From: Thalassotalea_F euphylliae | Lineage (GTDB): Bacteria > Pseudomonadota > Gammaproteobacteria > Enterobacterales > Alteromonadaceae | Assembly: GCF_042682785.1 (NCBI RefSeq) | Contig: NZ_JBHUIB010000001.1 | Location: 806,001 to 870,000 of the forward strand | DNA: 64,000 bases | Reading direction: 5' to 3' | Shown here: one piece after another, positions 42,205-51,797 of the stretch | Position numbering within the stretch: the stretch's first letter is position 1 | Layout: each line of letters opens with the position of its first letter | The notes under the pieces: model-generated | Databases searched by the model: none | Told to the model about the DNA's origin: nothing | The model's input: only the letters and a program-made list of their open reading frames with translations | Program-made: the position numbers and the translations under genes

Positions 42205-42699
42205 TTAACCATTAAAACGTTCGAAAAACGTTAACTGACTTGGGTTTACGAGCGCTTTTGGTCGCAGTGCTTGTACCTGCTGCTTAATCTCACTTACTGG
42301 CAAACCTAGTGCTTTCATGATTAAACCGATCACTAATCCTGTTCGGCCTGAACCGCCTTTACAATGCACGGCTATCGTACCCTTGTTAGCCACTTTATCT
42401 AGGATTACTTGCCTATTTGTTTGCCAAGCTCGAGCAAAATCCTCGTTAGGTGCAGCATCATCAGGCAATGGTAGTTGCATCCATTGCACACCTTGTTCCT
42501 CACAAAAATCTGGCAACGCTTGCGCTTGGTTCTTTTCCATTTCTTCGTCATACATCAGCGTAATTAACATTGATGTACCTGCTGCCTTTAATGTTGCAAT
42601 TGACTCCATCAAAGATTCTGATTTTGTGCCCGGACAAGGTGTAAAAATCAGTTTGGCGCCATTGTCTAACGTTAAGATGTCATATGGATGTTTAGTCAT
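42205..42699 (-). CDS. Dual-specificity (CDKN3-like) phosphatase of the ars operon
   Basis: 164 residues. The Cys-phosphatase loop VHCKGGSGRTG has Cys113 and Arg119 (HCX5R), and PLPDDAAPNEDF upstream holds the likely general-acid Asp. The family removes phosphate from Tyr/Ser/Thr or small molecules. It is the third gene of the arsenic operon, 34 bases after acr3. Such phosphatases recur in ars operons; their role there is unsettled. Confidence 0.85.
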   Translation of the reverse strand: MTKHPYDILTLDNGAKLIFTPCPGTKSESLMESIATLKAAGTSMLITLMYDEEMEKNQAQALPDFCEEQGVQWMQLPLPDDAAPNEDFARAWQTNRQVILDKVANKGTIAVHCKGGSGRTGLVIGLIMKALGLPVSEIKQQVQALRPKALVNPSQLTFFERFNG

Positions 42700-42733
42700 T
42701 TTGTTTCTCGTATACCGTTACTATTTCATTCAT

Positions 42734-43750
42734 TTATGCAAACCAGTGCCTGGTACGATTAACGATTGCCACTAAGCTCAGCATCACAGGGACTTCAACT
42801 AACACACCAACAACCGTGGCCAGCGCCGCACCAGAGTGAAGTCCAAATAGCGATATCGCTACAGCAACTGCTAGCTCAAAAAAGTTAGACGTGCCGATAA
42901 GGCAAGCAGGCCCTGCCACTTTATGCGGTAGCTTCATCCATTTTGCGGCGATGTAAGCAATCACAAAAATACCGTAGGTTTGAATAATTAACGGAATAGC
43001 TATCAGACCAATGGTCTTTGGGTCGTCAATAATGGTATTTGCTTGAAAACCAAATAATAGAACGACCGTCGCCAGCAAGCCAATCATGGACCAAGGTTTT
43101 AACTTGGCTAAAAACGCAGTTAGTGCTTCATCTGATTTCCGTGAATTAAGGCGTTTACGTGTTATTACACCGGCTATTAGCGGCAATAATACATAAAGTA
43201 CAACCGAAATTAATAAAGTTTCCCAAGGCACCTGAATGTCACTAACGCCTAGTAAAAATGCTGTAATGGGCGCAAATGCGAAAATCATAATTACGTCGTT
43301 AAGTGATACTTGCACTAAGGTGTAGTTGGGGTCACCTTTCGTAAGTTGTGACCAGACAAACACCATGGCAGTACAGGGCGCTACACCAAGTAATATCATG
43401 CCGGCAATGTATTCTTGCGCAGAACTTGGGTCGACCATATCGGCGAAAACATAGTTGAAGAACAACCAGCCTAGTGCAGCCATTGAAAAAGGTTTAACAA
43501 GCCAGTTAACGACACCAGTAAGTACTAACCCTTGGGGATTTTTCCCTACATCTTTAATCGAGGAAAAATCAATTTGCACCATCATTGGGTAAATCATCAC
43601 CCAGATAAATACAGCCACAAGGATATTTACATGGGCAAACTCTAAATTGGCAACCAGCTGAAATACCTCAGGCTGCCACAAGCCAAGCAAGACACCAGCG
43701 GTGATTGCTAAGCCAACCCAAATCGACAAATAACGTTCAAAAATACCCAC
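42734..43750 (-). CDS. acr3: ACR3 family arsenite efflux permease
   Basis: 338 residues with about ten transmembrane helices. GVAPCTAMVFVWSQLTKGDP contains the conserved Cys of ACR3 that binds As(III), and FELAVAVAISLFG is the other conserved helix. The protein exports arsenite from the cytoplasm. It lies 35 bases after the ArsC-ArsR fusion gene. Confidence 0.95.
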   Translation of the reverse strand: MGIFERYLSIWVGLAITAGVLLGLWQPEVFQLVANLEFAHVNILVAVFIWVMIYPMMVQIDFSSIKDVGKNPQGLVLTGVVNWLVKPFSMAALGWLFFNYVFADMVDPSSAQEYIAGMILLGVAPCTAMVFVWSQLTKGDPNYTLVQVSLNDVIMIFAFAPITAFLLGVSDIQVPWETLLISVVLYVLLPLIAGVITRKRLNSRKSDEALTAFLAKLKPWSMIGLLATVVLLFGFQANTIIDDPKTIGLIAIPLIIQTYGIFVIAYIAAKWMKLPHKVAGPACLIGTSNFFELAVAVAISLFGLHSGAALATVVGVLVEVPVMLSLVAIVNRTRHWFA

Positions 43751-43785
43751 GGTATTCTCCTACTTTATGACTGACTAAAGTTTCA

Positions 43786-44592
43786 TTACTTACAAAAACT
43801 GACTTTATCTGGGCGGTTTTCCATATTCGCTAAACGCTCAATATGTGGTGCGATCAGGCTCACATTGCTCTCCGTTGTTTGCGCAATAGTATTTTTAGCC
43901 CATTGAGGCAACGACGGATTGATGCGATAGAACACCCACTGGCCATTTTTACGGTCACTAATCACGTTCGCTTTTTTTAGCACCGCTAAATTGCGTGACA
44001 CTTTTGGCTGGCTCTCTTCCGACAAGGCTTCCATTAACTCGCATACACACAGTTCGCCATGGTAGTTGGTTAACAATAGCGTTTTTAATCGGATATCGTC
44101 GGTTAAGCATTTAAAAAATGCGATGGGGTCGATATCTTCTTCAACCTGCGTTACCGCCGACTTATCATCAATCAGTAAAAACATGCTGATGCGGTTGGCC
44201 AATTCAGCCACTGTGGCTGCAAAAGGGTCGATACCTATACGCGTTTTGGGATCAGGGAAATCCCAGGCAAGCTGTGTTTTAGCACCTTCAAACACGCGGC
44301 ACTCTTGTGCCGCTTTGTCGCAAAGGCTTATCACATAATCAAATGATTTCCCGGAAAACGACTCAAGCCCTTTGCTATGTAATCCTTCACTAGGTAACCC
44401 GAATTGCTGTAAAGCTTTCACTGTTCTCGGGTCAACAGTTTCAGGGTGCATACCTGCACTCTGTACATCGAATCGATCTCCGGCTTTATGGCGAAGTATT
44501 GCTTCTGCCATTTGCGAACGCGCAGAGTTACCCGTGCACAGGAATAGCACTGATTTTTTCTTTGCTTTTTTCTTTGTTGAGGACTCTTTCAT
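43786..44592 (-). CDS. ArsC arsenate reductase-ArsR repressor fusion
   Basis: 268 residues. Residues about 13-140 are a low-molecular-weight phosphatase-type ArsC with the loop LCTGNSARS (Cys19, Arg25) and the later Cys pair region SLCDKAAQEC. Residues about 155-255 are an ArsR winged helix with the As(III) site ELCVCEL (Cys182, Cys184) and the recognition segment QPKVSRNLAVLKKANV. A single protein thus reduces As(V) and senses the As(III) made. It heads the operon with acr3 and a phosphatase gene. The usual order in the family is separate genes. Confidence 0.92.
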   Translation of the reverse strand: MKESSTKKKAKKKSVLFLCTGNSARSQMAEAILRHKAGDRFDVQSAGMHPETVDPRTVKALQQFGLPSEGLHSKGLESFSGKSFDYVISLCDKAAQECRVFEGAKTQLAWDFPDPKTRIGIDPFAATVAELANRISMFLLIDDKSAVTQVEEDIDPIAFFKCLTDDIRLKTLLLTNYHGELCVCELMEALSEESQPKVSRNLAVLKKANVISDRKNGQWVFYRINPSLPQWAKNTIAQTTESNVSLIAPHIERLANMENRPDKVSFCK

Positions 44593-44773
44593 GTCAGATA
44601 CTCACTAAACACCTAATACATACATTGTTTCATATATAAATAATTTTGCATGTAATAATTTGTGACTTTTTCTAAGGGCTGTTGTTTCCTCAGGAGTTGT
44701 CTTATCGATAAATGCCTGTAAACTGGTATGACCACCAAGTTTTAACACTGGCTTAACGATACAGTTAGAAAGC

Positions 44774-45643
44774 ATGACGACGACAACTATCAACGACATT
44801 CAAATTACATGTGAAGACCAATATGTATTGGCTGCTACATGTTACCAGCCCAAAGCGGCGTTGAAAGGCGCTGTACTAATCGGCCCTGCAACAGGTATCA
44901 AGCGGCAGTTTTACGCGAACTTCGCCCAATTTTTGGCAGAGCAAGGTTATGGTGTATTAACGTATGACAACCGTGGTATTGCTGGTTCACTTAATGGCAA
45001 GGTGAAAGATAGTGACGCTACGCTGCAGTCATGGGGTCAGCTTGACCAACCCGCAGCACTCGATCAACTAATGGCTACCTTTCCTGATACGCGCTACCAC
45101 TTGGTAGGCCACAGTGCTGGTGGGCAGCTTTTCGGACTTTTGCCCAATGCAGATAGGCTAACGTCTATTTTCAACTACGCTTGCTCATCAGGTAGGTTGT
45201 GGAATATGAAACTCGTGCATCAAGCAAAAGCGCACTTTTTCATGAACTTCTTCATCCCTGTCTCGAACCTTCTCTTTGGACATACAAAGTCACAATGGGT
45301 GGGCATGGGAGAGCCCTTGCCAAAACAGGTAGCTAGGCAATGGCAAGTATGGTGTAACGGCGGTGGCTACGTCAAAACCGCATTCGATAAAACAATACAC
45401 CAACACTGGTATGACGAACTGACGACGCCATCAATGTGGGTAAATGCGGTTGATGATTACATTGCTAATAATGCAAACGTGCAAGACATGATTGCCGTGA
45501 GTCCCAATATGCCCGCAGAGACTTTGACCTTAACCCCGAAAGATCATGGCTTAGACGAAATAGGCCACATGAAATTCTTTAGCCGTAAATCACAACAGTT
45601 ATGGCAAATCCCGTTAGAATGGTTAAACAAGCACTCCGCTTAA
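44774..45643 (+). CDS. Alpha/beta fold hydrolase (serine aminopeptidase-like)
   Basis: 289 residues. TYDNRGIAGSLNG and the nucleophile elbow LVGHSAGGQLFG (Ser) are intact, and the closing segment PKDHGLDEIGHMKFF holds candidate His residues. It is like uncharacterised esterase/lipase-type hydrolases. It is convergent with the PLP decarboxylase gene, overlapping it by 4 bases. Confidence 0.82.
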   Translation: MTTTTINDIQITCEDQYVLAATCYQPKAALKGAVLIGPATGIKRQFYANFAQFLAEQGYGVLTYDNRGIAGSLNGKVKDSDATLQSWGQLDQPAALDQLMATFPDTRYHLVGHSAGGQLFGLLPNADRLTSIFNYACSSGRLWNMKLVHQAKAHFFMNFFIPVSNLLFGHTKSQWVGMGEPLPKQVARQWQVWCNGGGYVKTAFDKTIHQHWYDELTTPSMWVNAVDDYIANNANVQDMIAVSPNMPAETLTLTPKDHGLDEIGHMKFFSRKSQQLWQIPLEWLNKHSA

Positions 45644-47025
45644 ATGGCGTGCTTGTGATCTGATACCGCTTTTAATACCGCAATCACTGTTTCAATATCG
45701 TCATCAGTCGTTGACCAATTGCTGAGAGCCGCGCGAATAACCGACTGACCTTGCCATACTCCAGGTGTTAAAAACACTTTACCTGTCGAATTGATTGCTT
45801 GTCGGCATTGCTCACTACCCAACGATAATACGCTAGGGTTTGGCTTAAATAGCACAACATTGAGCTCGCAAGGTTTCACCAACTCAAATGCGTCTGATTG
45901 TGAGATCCATGACGCTAACTTTTTGGCTTGCGCCATATTTTGGGCAATTTCAGCACTAATGCCGTCTCTCCCATAACTCAGTAATGTTGCCCAAACCGGA
46001 AAAGCACGGAAGCGACGTGAGTTTTCAACACCCATCGACATAAATGGAATGTCGTCACTGGAACTGGAAAAATAAGGTGCTGTTACTTCAAAGCTTTGCT
46101 GCAATAACTCGACATGACGTGTCAGAAACACACCACAATCATAAGGAACATTCAGCCACTTGTGGCAATCAAGTGTAATACTATCAGCGAGCTCTAGGCC
46201 TCGCGTTTTCCCCTCTGCGCCATTAACCAAGCGTTCGAAAATGCCAAATGCCGCATCGACGTGTAACCAAGCATCATGTTTTTTGCAAATCGCAGCTATC
46301 GCCGCTAAGTCATCATAATCGGTGCCCGTTACAGTTGCTGCACTGGCGATAACAATATTGCTTTTTGAGCAACTATTGGCGAGTGCCTGTTCAAGCGCAG
46401 ATACATCCATTGACTCTAGACCCTCTTCGCAGCGAATCGCTTGCCATGAACGCTGCCCAAAACCAGCCATACCGAGGCTTTTCACCATACTTGCGTGCGG
46501 TGTCGCACTATATATACTGACATTCAAACCTTCCATACCTTGTTTGGCGGTATCTATACCTTGCTGTATACCCGCAAATTGGCGAGCAATAACAGCACCT
46601 AAAAAGTTTGCCGATGTTGCACCGGTTGTAAAAATGCCTTTAAAAGCATGTGGTAGATGGAATAGTTCACATAGCCACTCTATCGCCTGAATCTCAATGG
46701 CCGACGACATAGAGTCGCCATCTTTCGATACGTTCTGATTAAAAGTAGTGACAAGCCAATCAGCATAAGTTGCTACCGGATTAGCACCGCCAGTCACAAA
46801 CCCCCAATAACGGCCACCGTTGCTAGCTGACAAGCCTGGTTGTACTTGGTTCTCAATAAGATTTTCTAGCTGCTCGAATGGCATGCCTGTGTTGGGCAAC
46901 TCCAATATTGGTGCTTTTAGTGACGAACTTGCCACAGATTTTTCGGCTAAATTGTCGTGAAAATGCTGAAATTGACGAGAAAGTGCTGCCAGTATGTCGT
47001 TTTGGGTTTTCAGGTTATAGCGCAT
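45640..47025 (-). CDS. PLP-dependent group II decarboxylase family protein
   Basis: 461 residues. SITLDCHKWLNVPYDCGVFL has the Lys that binds pyridoxal phosphate, and WLHVDAAFGIFERL has the Asp that contacts its ring nitrogen. These mark the aromatic-amino-acid/glutamate decarboxylase group (PF00282). Substrate not clear. It is divergent from a MocR-type regulator (88 bases between), a common pairing in which the regulator senses PLP or an amino acid and controls the enzyme. Confidence 0.88.
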   Translation of the reverse strand: MRYNLKTQNDILAALSRQFQHFHDNLAEKSVASSSLKAPILELPNTGMPFEQLENLIENQVQPGLSASNGGRYWGFVTGGANPVATYADWLVTTFNQNVSKDGDSMSSAIEIQAIEWLCELFHLPHAFKGIFTTGATSANFLGAVIARQFAGIQQGIDTAKQGMEGLNVSIYSATPHASMVKSLGMAGFGQRSWQAIRCEEGLESMDVSALEQALANSCSKSNIVIASAATVTGTDYDDLAAIAAICKKHDAWLHVDAAFGIFERLVNGAEGKTRGLELADSITLDCHKWLNVPYDCGVFLTRHVELLQQSFEVTAPYFSSSSDDIPFMSMGVENSRRFRAFPVWATLLSYGRDGISAEIAQNMAQAKKLASWISQSDAFELVKPCELNVVLFKPNPSVLSLGSEQCRQAINSTGKVFLTPGVWQGQSVIRAALSNWSTTDDDIETVIAVLKAVSDHKHAI

Positions 47026-47113
47026 GCTAGTCTCCTTTTCGAATGCGTAAATTTAGTTTACGATGAACAAAAAAAGAGAACAGATACAGATTTTAAATAT
47101 TTTTAGATAACAG

Positions 47114-48517
47114 ATGACTGCTAAATATATCGTTATTGCACAACAACTGATTGCTGATATCGAAAATGGCAAACTCGCAATTTCCGCAAAACTTCCGTCA
47201 CTTCGCACATTTGCTAAGTTGCATAACATCAGCATGACAACGGCCATCAGCTGTTATCGTTACCTTGAACAACATCAATATTTGTCAGCAGAAGAGAAGA
47301 AAGGCTTTTATGTAAAAAAACCGGGAGCGGTTGGCCGAAACAGCACCTTTCCTCAATTCACCAGTGTTGTGTCAACAAGCAATGCTCGAATACCTAACGC
47401 AAGCATGAGCACTCGCCCCGATGAGCAATCTTTAGGCACTGCCCAACTTGATGCATCGCTAGTTGATGATGCAGACCTAAAGCGAAGTATTAAAGCGGTT
47501 ACACGTCACCCAAACTTTGCTTTAGGTTACGATGAGCTTCAGGGCAGCACCGTATTAAGGCAGGCACTGGCAAATCGCTTCAATGAACAAGGTTTAACGT
47601 GTCATAGCGATGACTTAGTCATCACGCATGGCTGCCTTGACGCAGTGTTGCTAGCACTAGAAACCGTTAGCCAGCCAGGTGATGTCATCGCTATTAGCTC
47701 CCCCTGTTATTCAGGGTTGCTCGATATGCTATCGATACTTGGACGCTCTGTACTCGAAATACCCAGCACAACTGAAGGGCTCGATTTAAGGCAGCTGGAG
47801 AGTGCGATGCAATCAAAAGAAGTTGCAGCGTGTTTGCTCACCGCTAATTTTCAAAACCCGACGGGACACTCACTCACTAATCAGCAAAAGTCAGATGTTG
47901 CTGGTTTAGCGCAGCAATATGAAGTGCCCATTGTTGAAGATGATGTTTATCGTGAACTCAGTCATCAACAGCCAGTACCTTTGCCCATCAAACATTTTGA
48001 CAAACAAGGCTGGGTTATCTGGTGTTGCAGTATTTCCAAAACACTTACACCAGGTTTTCGTGTTGGTTGGTGTCTGCCCGGCCGATTCGCCGACACATAC
48101 CTCATGCAGCGTCGTATTCGAACCTTAGGCCACAATCAGCCAATGCAACTTGCACTGGCCAATTACCTTACACTGGGCCACTACGCGACGCATATAAAGC
48201 GTGTGAATCGGGCGCTGAGTTCACATCGAGCGGTATACTGTGATTTCTTAACCACATATTTGCCCGACAATACTGAGGTTTCCTACCCCAATGGTGGGCT
48301 AGTCATTTGGGTGAAACTCCCAAGCATAGATGCTGGTAAACTCGCTAAGACGCTGTCAGAACAGGGCATTTACGTTAAAGCTGGGCATAATTTCTCAACC
48401 ACCACACTCTATCAAGACTGTTTCCGTATCAATATAGGTCAAGTGCCTAACGAAGATGTCATGCACCAGCTGACTGTGCTCTGCCAGCTGGCACATGACC
48501 AGCAATTTTTGCTCTAG
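47114..48517 (+). CDS. MocR-type (GntR-aminotransferase fusion) regulator
   Basis: 467 residues. The N-terminal GntR winged helix (LPSLRTFAKLHNISMTTAIS) is followed by an aminotransferase class I-like domain (about 105-467). It has the PLP Lys in CCSISKTLTPGFRVGW and the Asp in VEDDVYRELS. MocR regulators use PLP as cofactor for sensing. It probably controls the divergent decarboxylase gene. Confidence 0.9.
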   Translation: MTAKYIVIAQQLIADIENGKLAISAKLPSLRTFAKLHNISMTTAISCYRYLEQHQYLSAEEKKGFYVKKPGAVGRNSTFPQFTSVVSTSNARIPNASMSTRPDEQSLGTAQLDASLVDDADLKRSIKAVTRHPNFALGYDELQGSTVLRQALANRFNEQGLTCHSDDLVITHGCLDAVLLALETVSQPGDVIAISSPCYSGLLDMLSILGRSVLEIPSTTEGLDLRQLESAMQSKEVAACLLTANFQNPTGHSLTNQQKSDVAGLAQQYEVPIVEDDVYRELSHQQPVPLPIKHFDKQGWVIWCCSISKTLTPGFRVGWCLPGRFADTYLMQRRIRTLGHNQPMQLALANYLTLGHYATHIKRVNRALSSHRAVYCDFLTTYLPDNTEVSYPNGGLVIWVKLPSIDAGKLAKTLSEQGIYVKAGHNFSTTTLYQDCFRINIGQVPNEDVMHQLTVLCQLAHDQQFLL

Positions 48518-48524
48518 TTATCAA

Positions 48525-49364
48525 CTAGCTTAAAAGCCTATCCTGTCCATGAAACGTTTTAGTACTATCTTGTGTGCTAGAAGTTGGCATATTGTTTTTC
48601 CACAATCGCGCTTTGGAAACTTCTCTTGGTTTACCGTTTTTAATGAGCCACTGAACGAAAACAAGGCTGAGAATAATCGTTACCGCTTTAAAAATATTGG
48701 CGTTGGCAGTGCCCATTGCCCCACCAGACATAGTAAATACACCGTAAGCAGCATTCATGATGAAGTGCATCCACATTGGATACCAAATCCTGTAGCCACA
48801 CTCGCAATAAAGCCATGCAAACCATGAACCTGCTACCGCCATGAAAGCCATCAACATAAGCGCCGAACCAAGATCATGACTTTGATATAAGTGCCCGATA
48901 CCGAAAATAAGTGAACTCATTAAGGCGGCTGGAATAAATCCCCATTTGCATACGCGGAATAGCGCACCAAAAAGTACAGCACGAAACATCACTTCCTCAA
49001 AAAATGCGGGGTATACAGAGCCCGTCATAATATCGACAAAAGAGAGGTTTATTACGTTACTCAAAAAAGCATAGCCAATGATCATCGGCAAACAACACAA
49101 CAAGGCATACAGGAAATAATTATCCTGGCGTTGGGTTCTTAGTCCAAGCACGTCAAGCCAATGCTCATCTCTAAGCACTACTAAGGTAACTAACACAAAC
49201 GGCCCGTAAATAAACAGCCACCTTGCCAAGGTTTGCAAAACATAGGTTTGACCATCTAATGCGAGTAAATAGTCAGTCCACGACTCTCCCCACAAATTTC
49301 GCATAAACAGGTGGCAACAAATAAAGGTGGCGAGTAATAAAACAGCCTTATAGTGGTTAGACAT
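48525..49364 (-). CDS. CPBP family intramembrane glutamic endopeptidase
   Basis: 279 residues from the ATG of MSNHYKAV, with GGGAG ten bases upstream; an in-frame start eight codons earlier lacks one. About seven transmembrane helices. The protease motifs are EEVMFRAVLFG (EExxxR), FGIGHLY and MHFIMNAAYG (HxxxN). CPBP proteins cleave within or near membranes; some serve in bacteriocin self-immunity. It lies 69 bases after a membrane LytTR regulator gene on the same strand, a common pairing for LytTR-controlled systems. Confidence 0.85.
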   Translation of the reverse strand: MSNHYKAVLLLATFICCHLFMRNLWGESWTDYLLALDGQTYVLQTLARWLFIYGPFVLVTLVVLRDEHWLDVLGLRTQRQDNYFLYALLCCLPMIIGYAFLSNVINLSFVDIMTGSVYPAFFEEVMFRAVLFGALFRVCKWGFIPAALMSSLIFGIGHLYQSHDLGSALMLMAFMAVAGSWFAWLYCECGYRIWYPMWMHFIMNAAYGVFTMSGGAMGTANANIFKAVTIILSLVFVQWLIKNGKPREVSKARLWKNNMPTSSTQDSTKTFHGQDRLLS

Positions 49365-49433
49365 AAACGACTCCCAAGTCATTAACAAAGTTGTGATGAC
49401 AGTGTGAGTCGCTATTTTTTCGACGACAATATG

Positions 49434-50408
49434 TTAGGTACTAACTGGCGAATTTAGTGGCGAGTTATCTTCTGAACGTGATGACTGACAAGGTTTAGGG
49501 GCGAATGACAAAGCATGTTTTATGTCACTGACAAAGGTTCGAGAAACAGGAACAATCATATCAGCCAGCAGCATTTCTAATTTCAAGCCACTCGCATTAC
49601 CCGATGTTGATTTAACCTGACTTAAGTTCACGGCAAAAGAGCGATGACAACGAACAATTAATGTATTTTCAGGTAGCTGAGTAAGCGCTTTGGTAAGCGA
49701 AATTCTGAGCAGATTAGTCGTAACCTCATTATCTTTTTTAGTCACGATTTCACAATAGTTGTCCGCAGACTTGAGCAATACAATATCGGTTAACGAAACA
49801 GATAATACGTCGGCTTTGTTCTCGCCAACGATTTGAACAAGCACAGGCGCTTCACCTTGAGCTTGAGCACCCTGCTCACTTAATTGCTCCTCTACTGACT
49901 CTTTCGTTTTTATTTCATGATCAGTAGTACACCTTTCAGCTTGTTGTAGCTCTGTTTCTTGGGCCGCTGCTTTGTATGCAGTACTTATACTGCCCTTTTT
50001 AGCGTGGCGAAAGTACATCAATATGACAGGAAAAGCTGCAATGGCTGAAACATAAAAGACAAACATCAATTGATTCAGCCAGTACCAAGTGCCGAAGATG
50101 GCGACAACAAAATAGCTGTGATTAAGCAAGGCTGCCACAACGATATACAGCGAAATAATGATATAGGGGTAATACAATATGTTATGTCGATGGCGCGATA
50201 ACAGAATTTCTATCGAGCCAGCAATGAACACCGCCAAAAACGTAGCAACACCATATCCTGCTAGGCGCAAGTACTTGTAGGTGAGTTCCGATTCATAGGT
50301 ACCAAATGGCTGAAAGATGAATAAAATAAGCACAGTGACTAGCGCGAATACCAGCGCCCTTTTCTGTAACGCTACTCGCGCTTGTAAAGAATTATCCAGC
50401 CACAACAT
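49434..50408 (-). CDS. Membrane-anchored LytTR transcriptional regulator
   Basis: 324 residues. Four transmembrane segments (about 18-135) precede a linker rich in Glu and Gln and a C-terminal LytTR DNA-binding domain (about 205-310: SLTDIVLLKSADNYCEIVTK, LIVRCHRSFAVNLSQV). No receiver domain is present, so the membrane part is the likely sensor. Such regulators often control adjacent membrane genes; here the CPBP protease gene is downstream. Confidence 0.88.
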   Translation of the reverse strand: MLWLDNSLQARVALQKRALVFALVTVLILFIFQPFGTYESELTYKYLRLAGYGVATFLAVFIAGSIEILLSRHRHNILYYPYIIISLYIVVAALLNHSYFVVAIFGTWYWLNQLMFVFYVSAIAAFPVILMYFRHAKKGSISTAYKAAAQETELQQAERCTTDHEIKTKESVEEQLSEQGAQAQGEAPVLVQIVGENKADVLSVSLTDIVLLKSADNYCEIVTKKDNEVTTNLLRISLTKALTQLPENTLIVRCHRSFAVNLSQVKSTSGNASGLKLEMLLADMIVPVSRTFVSDIKHALSFAPKPCQSSRSEDNSPLNSPVST

Positions 50409-50550
50409 ACAAAGCCAATTTCTTATTTAAAAAGAAAAAACAATAACATGGAAAGCGATAGATAACTAAACCTTCAATATCCATTAATTGGCAAATTGCT
50501 CTCAACGCATTTGCCAATTATATGTTTGGCTATGTTTACCTAGTAGCCTT

Positions 50551-51666
50551 TTAGCCGTTCAATTTTTCGATCCTTCTGCGATAACGAGTAACTCTTTCTA
50601 CATCACCCGCGGCAAGTTCAATCGCTTGATTTAAATGTTTAACTGCTATCATATTTTCATTTCTTGCCAGTGCAACATCTGCTAAAAGCGAATAACTGAA
50701 GTGTGACTTAGGGTACATTTCAATGGCCTTATCAGCGATAAATTGTGCGGTACCAAGCTTGTTCTGTTCGATTAGAATAGTGACAAATTCCCAAAGGTTT
50801 GATTCAGTTGGCTTTACTGTATAACCAACGCGTTCAGATAGCATTTTGTAGTGAGCGGTAAACGCGTTTTTATCAGCCAGAACCGGATGAATGTACAAAA
50901 ACCAGTCACGATAAATTTCTTTAAATGCACTTATTAACCCAACATGCGTTACTGACATATGATCTTCACCATTTAGCAATTGCACGCTATGACTACCTTT
51001 TAAATGCGGAGCATCCAACAACATAGAGGAAATTTTGTGATAGCTTTTGATAGGCGTGGGAAACGGCGTAATGCCTTCAAATTGAAAATACATATTAGGC
51101 TGTTTATGTTGCGCAAATGCCGCTGGCATCAAATCAAACATCACTTCATTACCCATTGCAAAGTTCGGTGCAAATGCTAGAAAAACATTAAAGTCATTTG
51201 GGCCTTTCAAGTAAGCATGAGTAGCAAAAGATCCACCAAGTGAGTGTCCCGCAAATATTGAGAACGTTTCGGTACGGTAGTTTTTCTCTACGTAGGCTTT
51301 TACTTCCTCAACAATAAACTTACGAAGTTGCTCTGCTTTCGGGTTTGGTTGTTTTTCTGCCGTGTAAGGTTTGAGCTCATTCAAGCGATCTTGCGTGTAA
51401 ATCCCGACAACAATCATCGGGCTAAACTCTCCTGAAAAGTAATGTACCATGCTTGCAGTATGATCAAATTGGGAATAAGCATCGGTTAGATACATGACGG
51501 GGAATTTGTAGAATGGTTCGCTGTCGTATATCGGTGGCAAAGAAACAACAATTTCTCGTTCTTCTCCAAGATGAATCGACTTGAGTTTAATTTTTTCCCC
51601 TAGCTGGTTAGCGCTCGCAAAACTGGATAAGATGCCAAACAAAACCATGAGCAAGAAATTCTTCAT
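50551..51666 (-). CDS. Exported esterase (PF00756-like) with TPR region
   Basis: 371 residues with a signal peptide (to SFASA). The hydrolase part (about 25-265) has FPVMYLTDAYSQ and the nucleophile elbow IFAGHSLGGSFATH, like the Fes/esterase-D group. The C-terminal 90 residues (NKLGTAQFIADKAIEMYPKS) look like TPR helices. It is divergent from the CadC-like regulator gene at 51798 (131 bases between). Confidence 0.82.
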   Translation of the reverse strand: MKNFLLMVLFGILSSFASANQLGEKIKLKSIHLGEEREIVVSLPPIYDSEPFYKFPVMYLTDAYSQFDHTASMVHYFSGEFSPMIVVGIYTQDRLNELKPYTAEKQPNPKAEQLRKFIVEEVKAYVEKNYRTETFSIFAGHSLGGSFATHAYLKGPNDFNVFLAFAPNFAMGNEVMFDLMPAAFAQHKQPNMYFQFEGITPFPTPIKSYHKISSMLLDAPHLKGSHSVQLLNGEDHMSVTHVGLISAFKEIYRDWFLYIHPVLADKNAFTAHYKMLSERVGYTVKPTESNLWEFVTILIEQNKLGTAQFIADKAIEMYPKSHFSYSLLADVALARNENMIAVKHLNQAIELAAGDVERVTRYRRRIEKLNG

Positions 51667-51797
51667 TAGTGTTTTCCCTGTTAGTTATGAATTCGTGGGA
51701 AACATGCCTAAATAAGGGATTACAGCACAATGTAGAAAGCCTTATTTTTATCTTAGGAAAGCCTTAGGGCAAGGTTCTACAAGGGACAGAAAGAAAA

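Noticed and set aside
44593..44660. ArsR operator before the ArsC-ArsR gene
   Set aside because: AT-rich partial palindromes are present, but none is symmetric enough to name.
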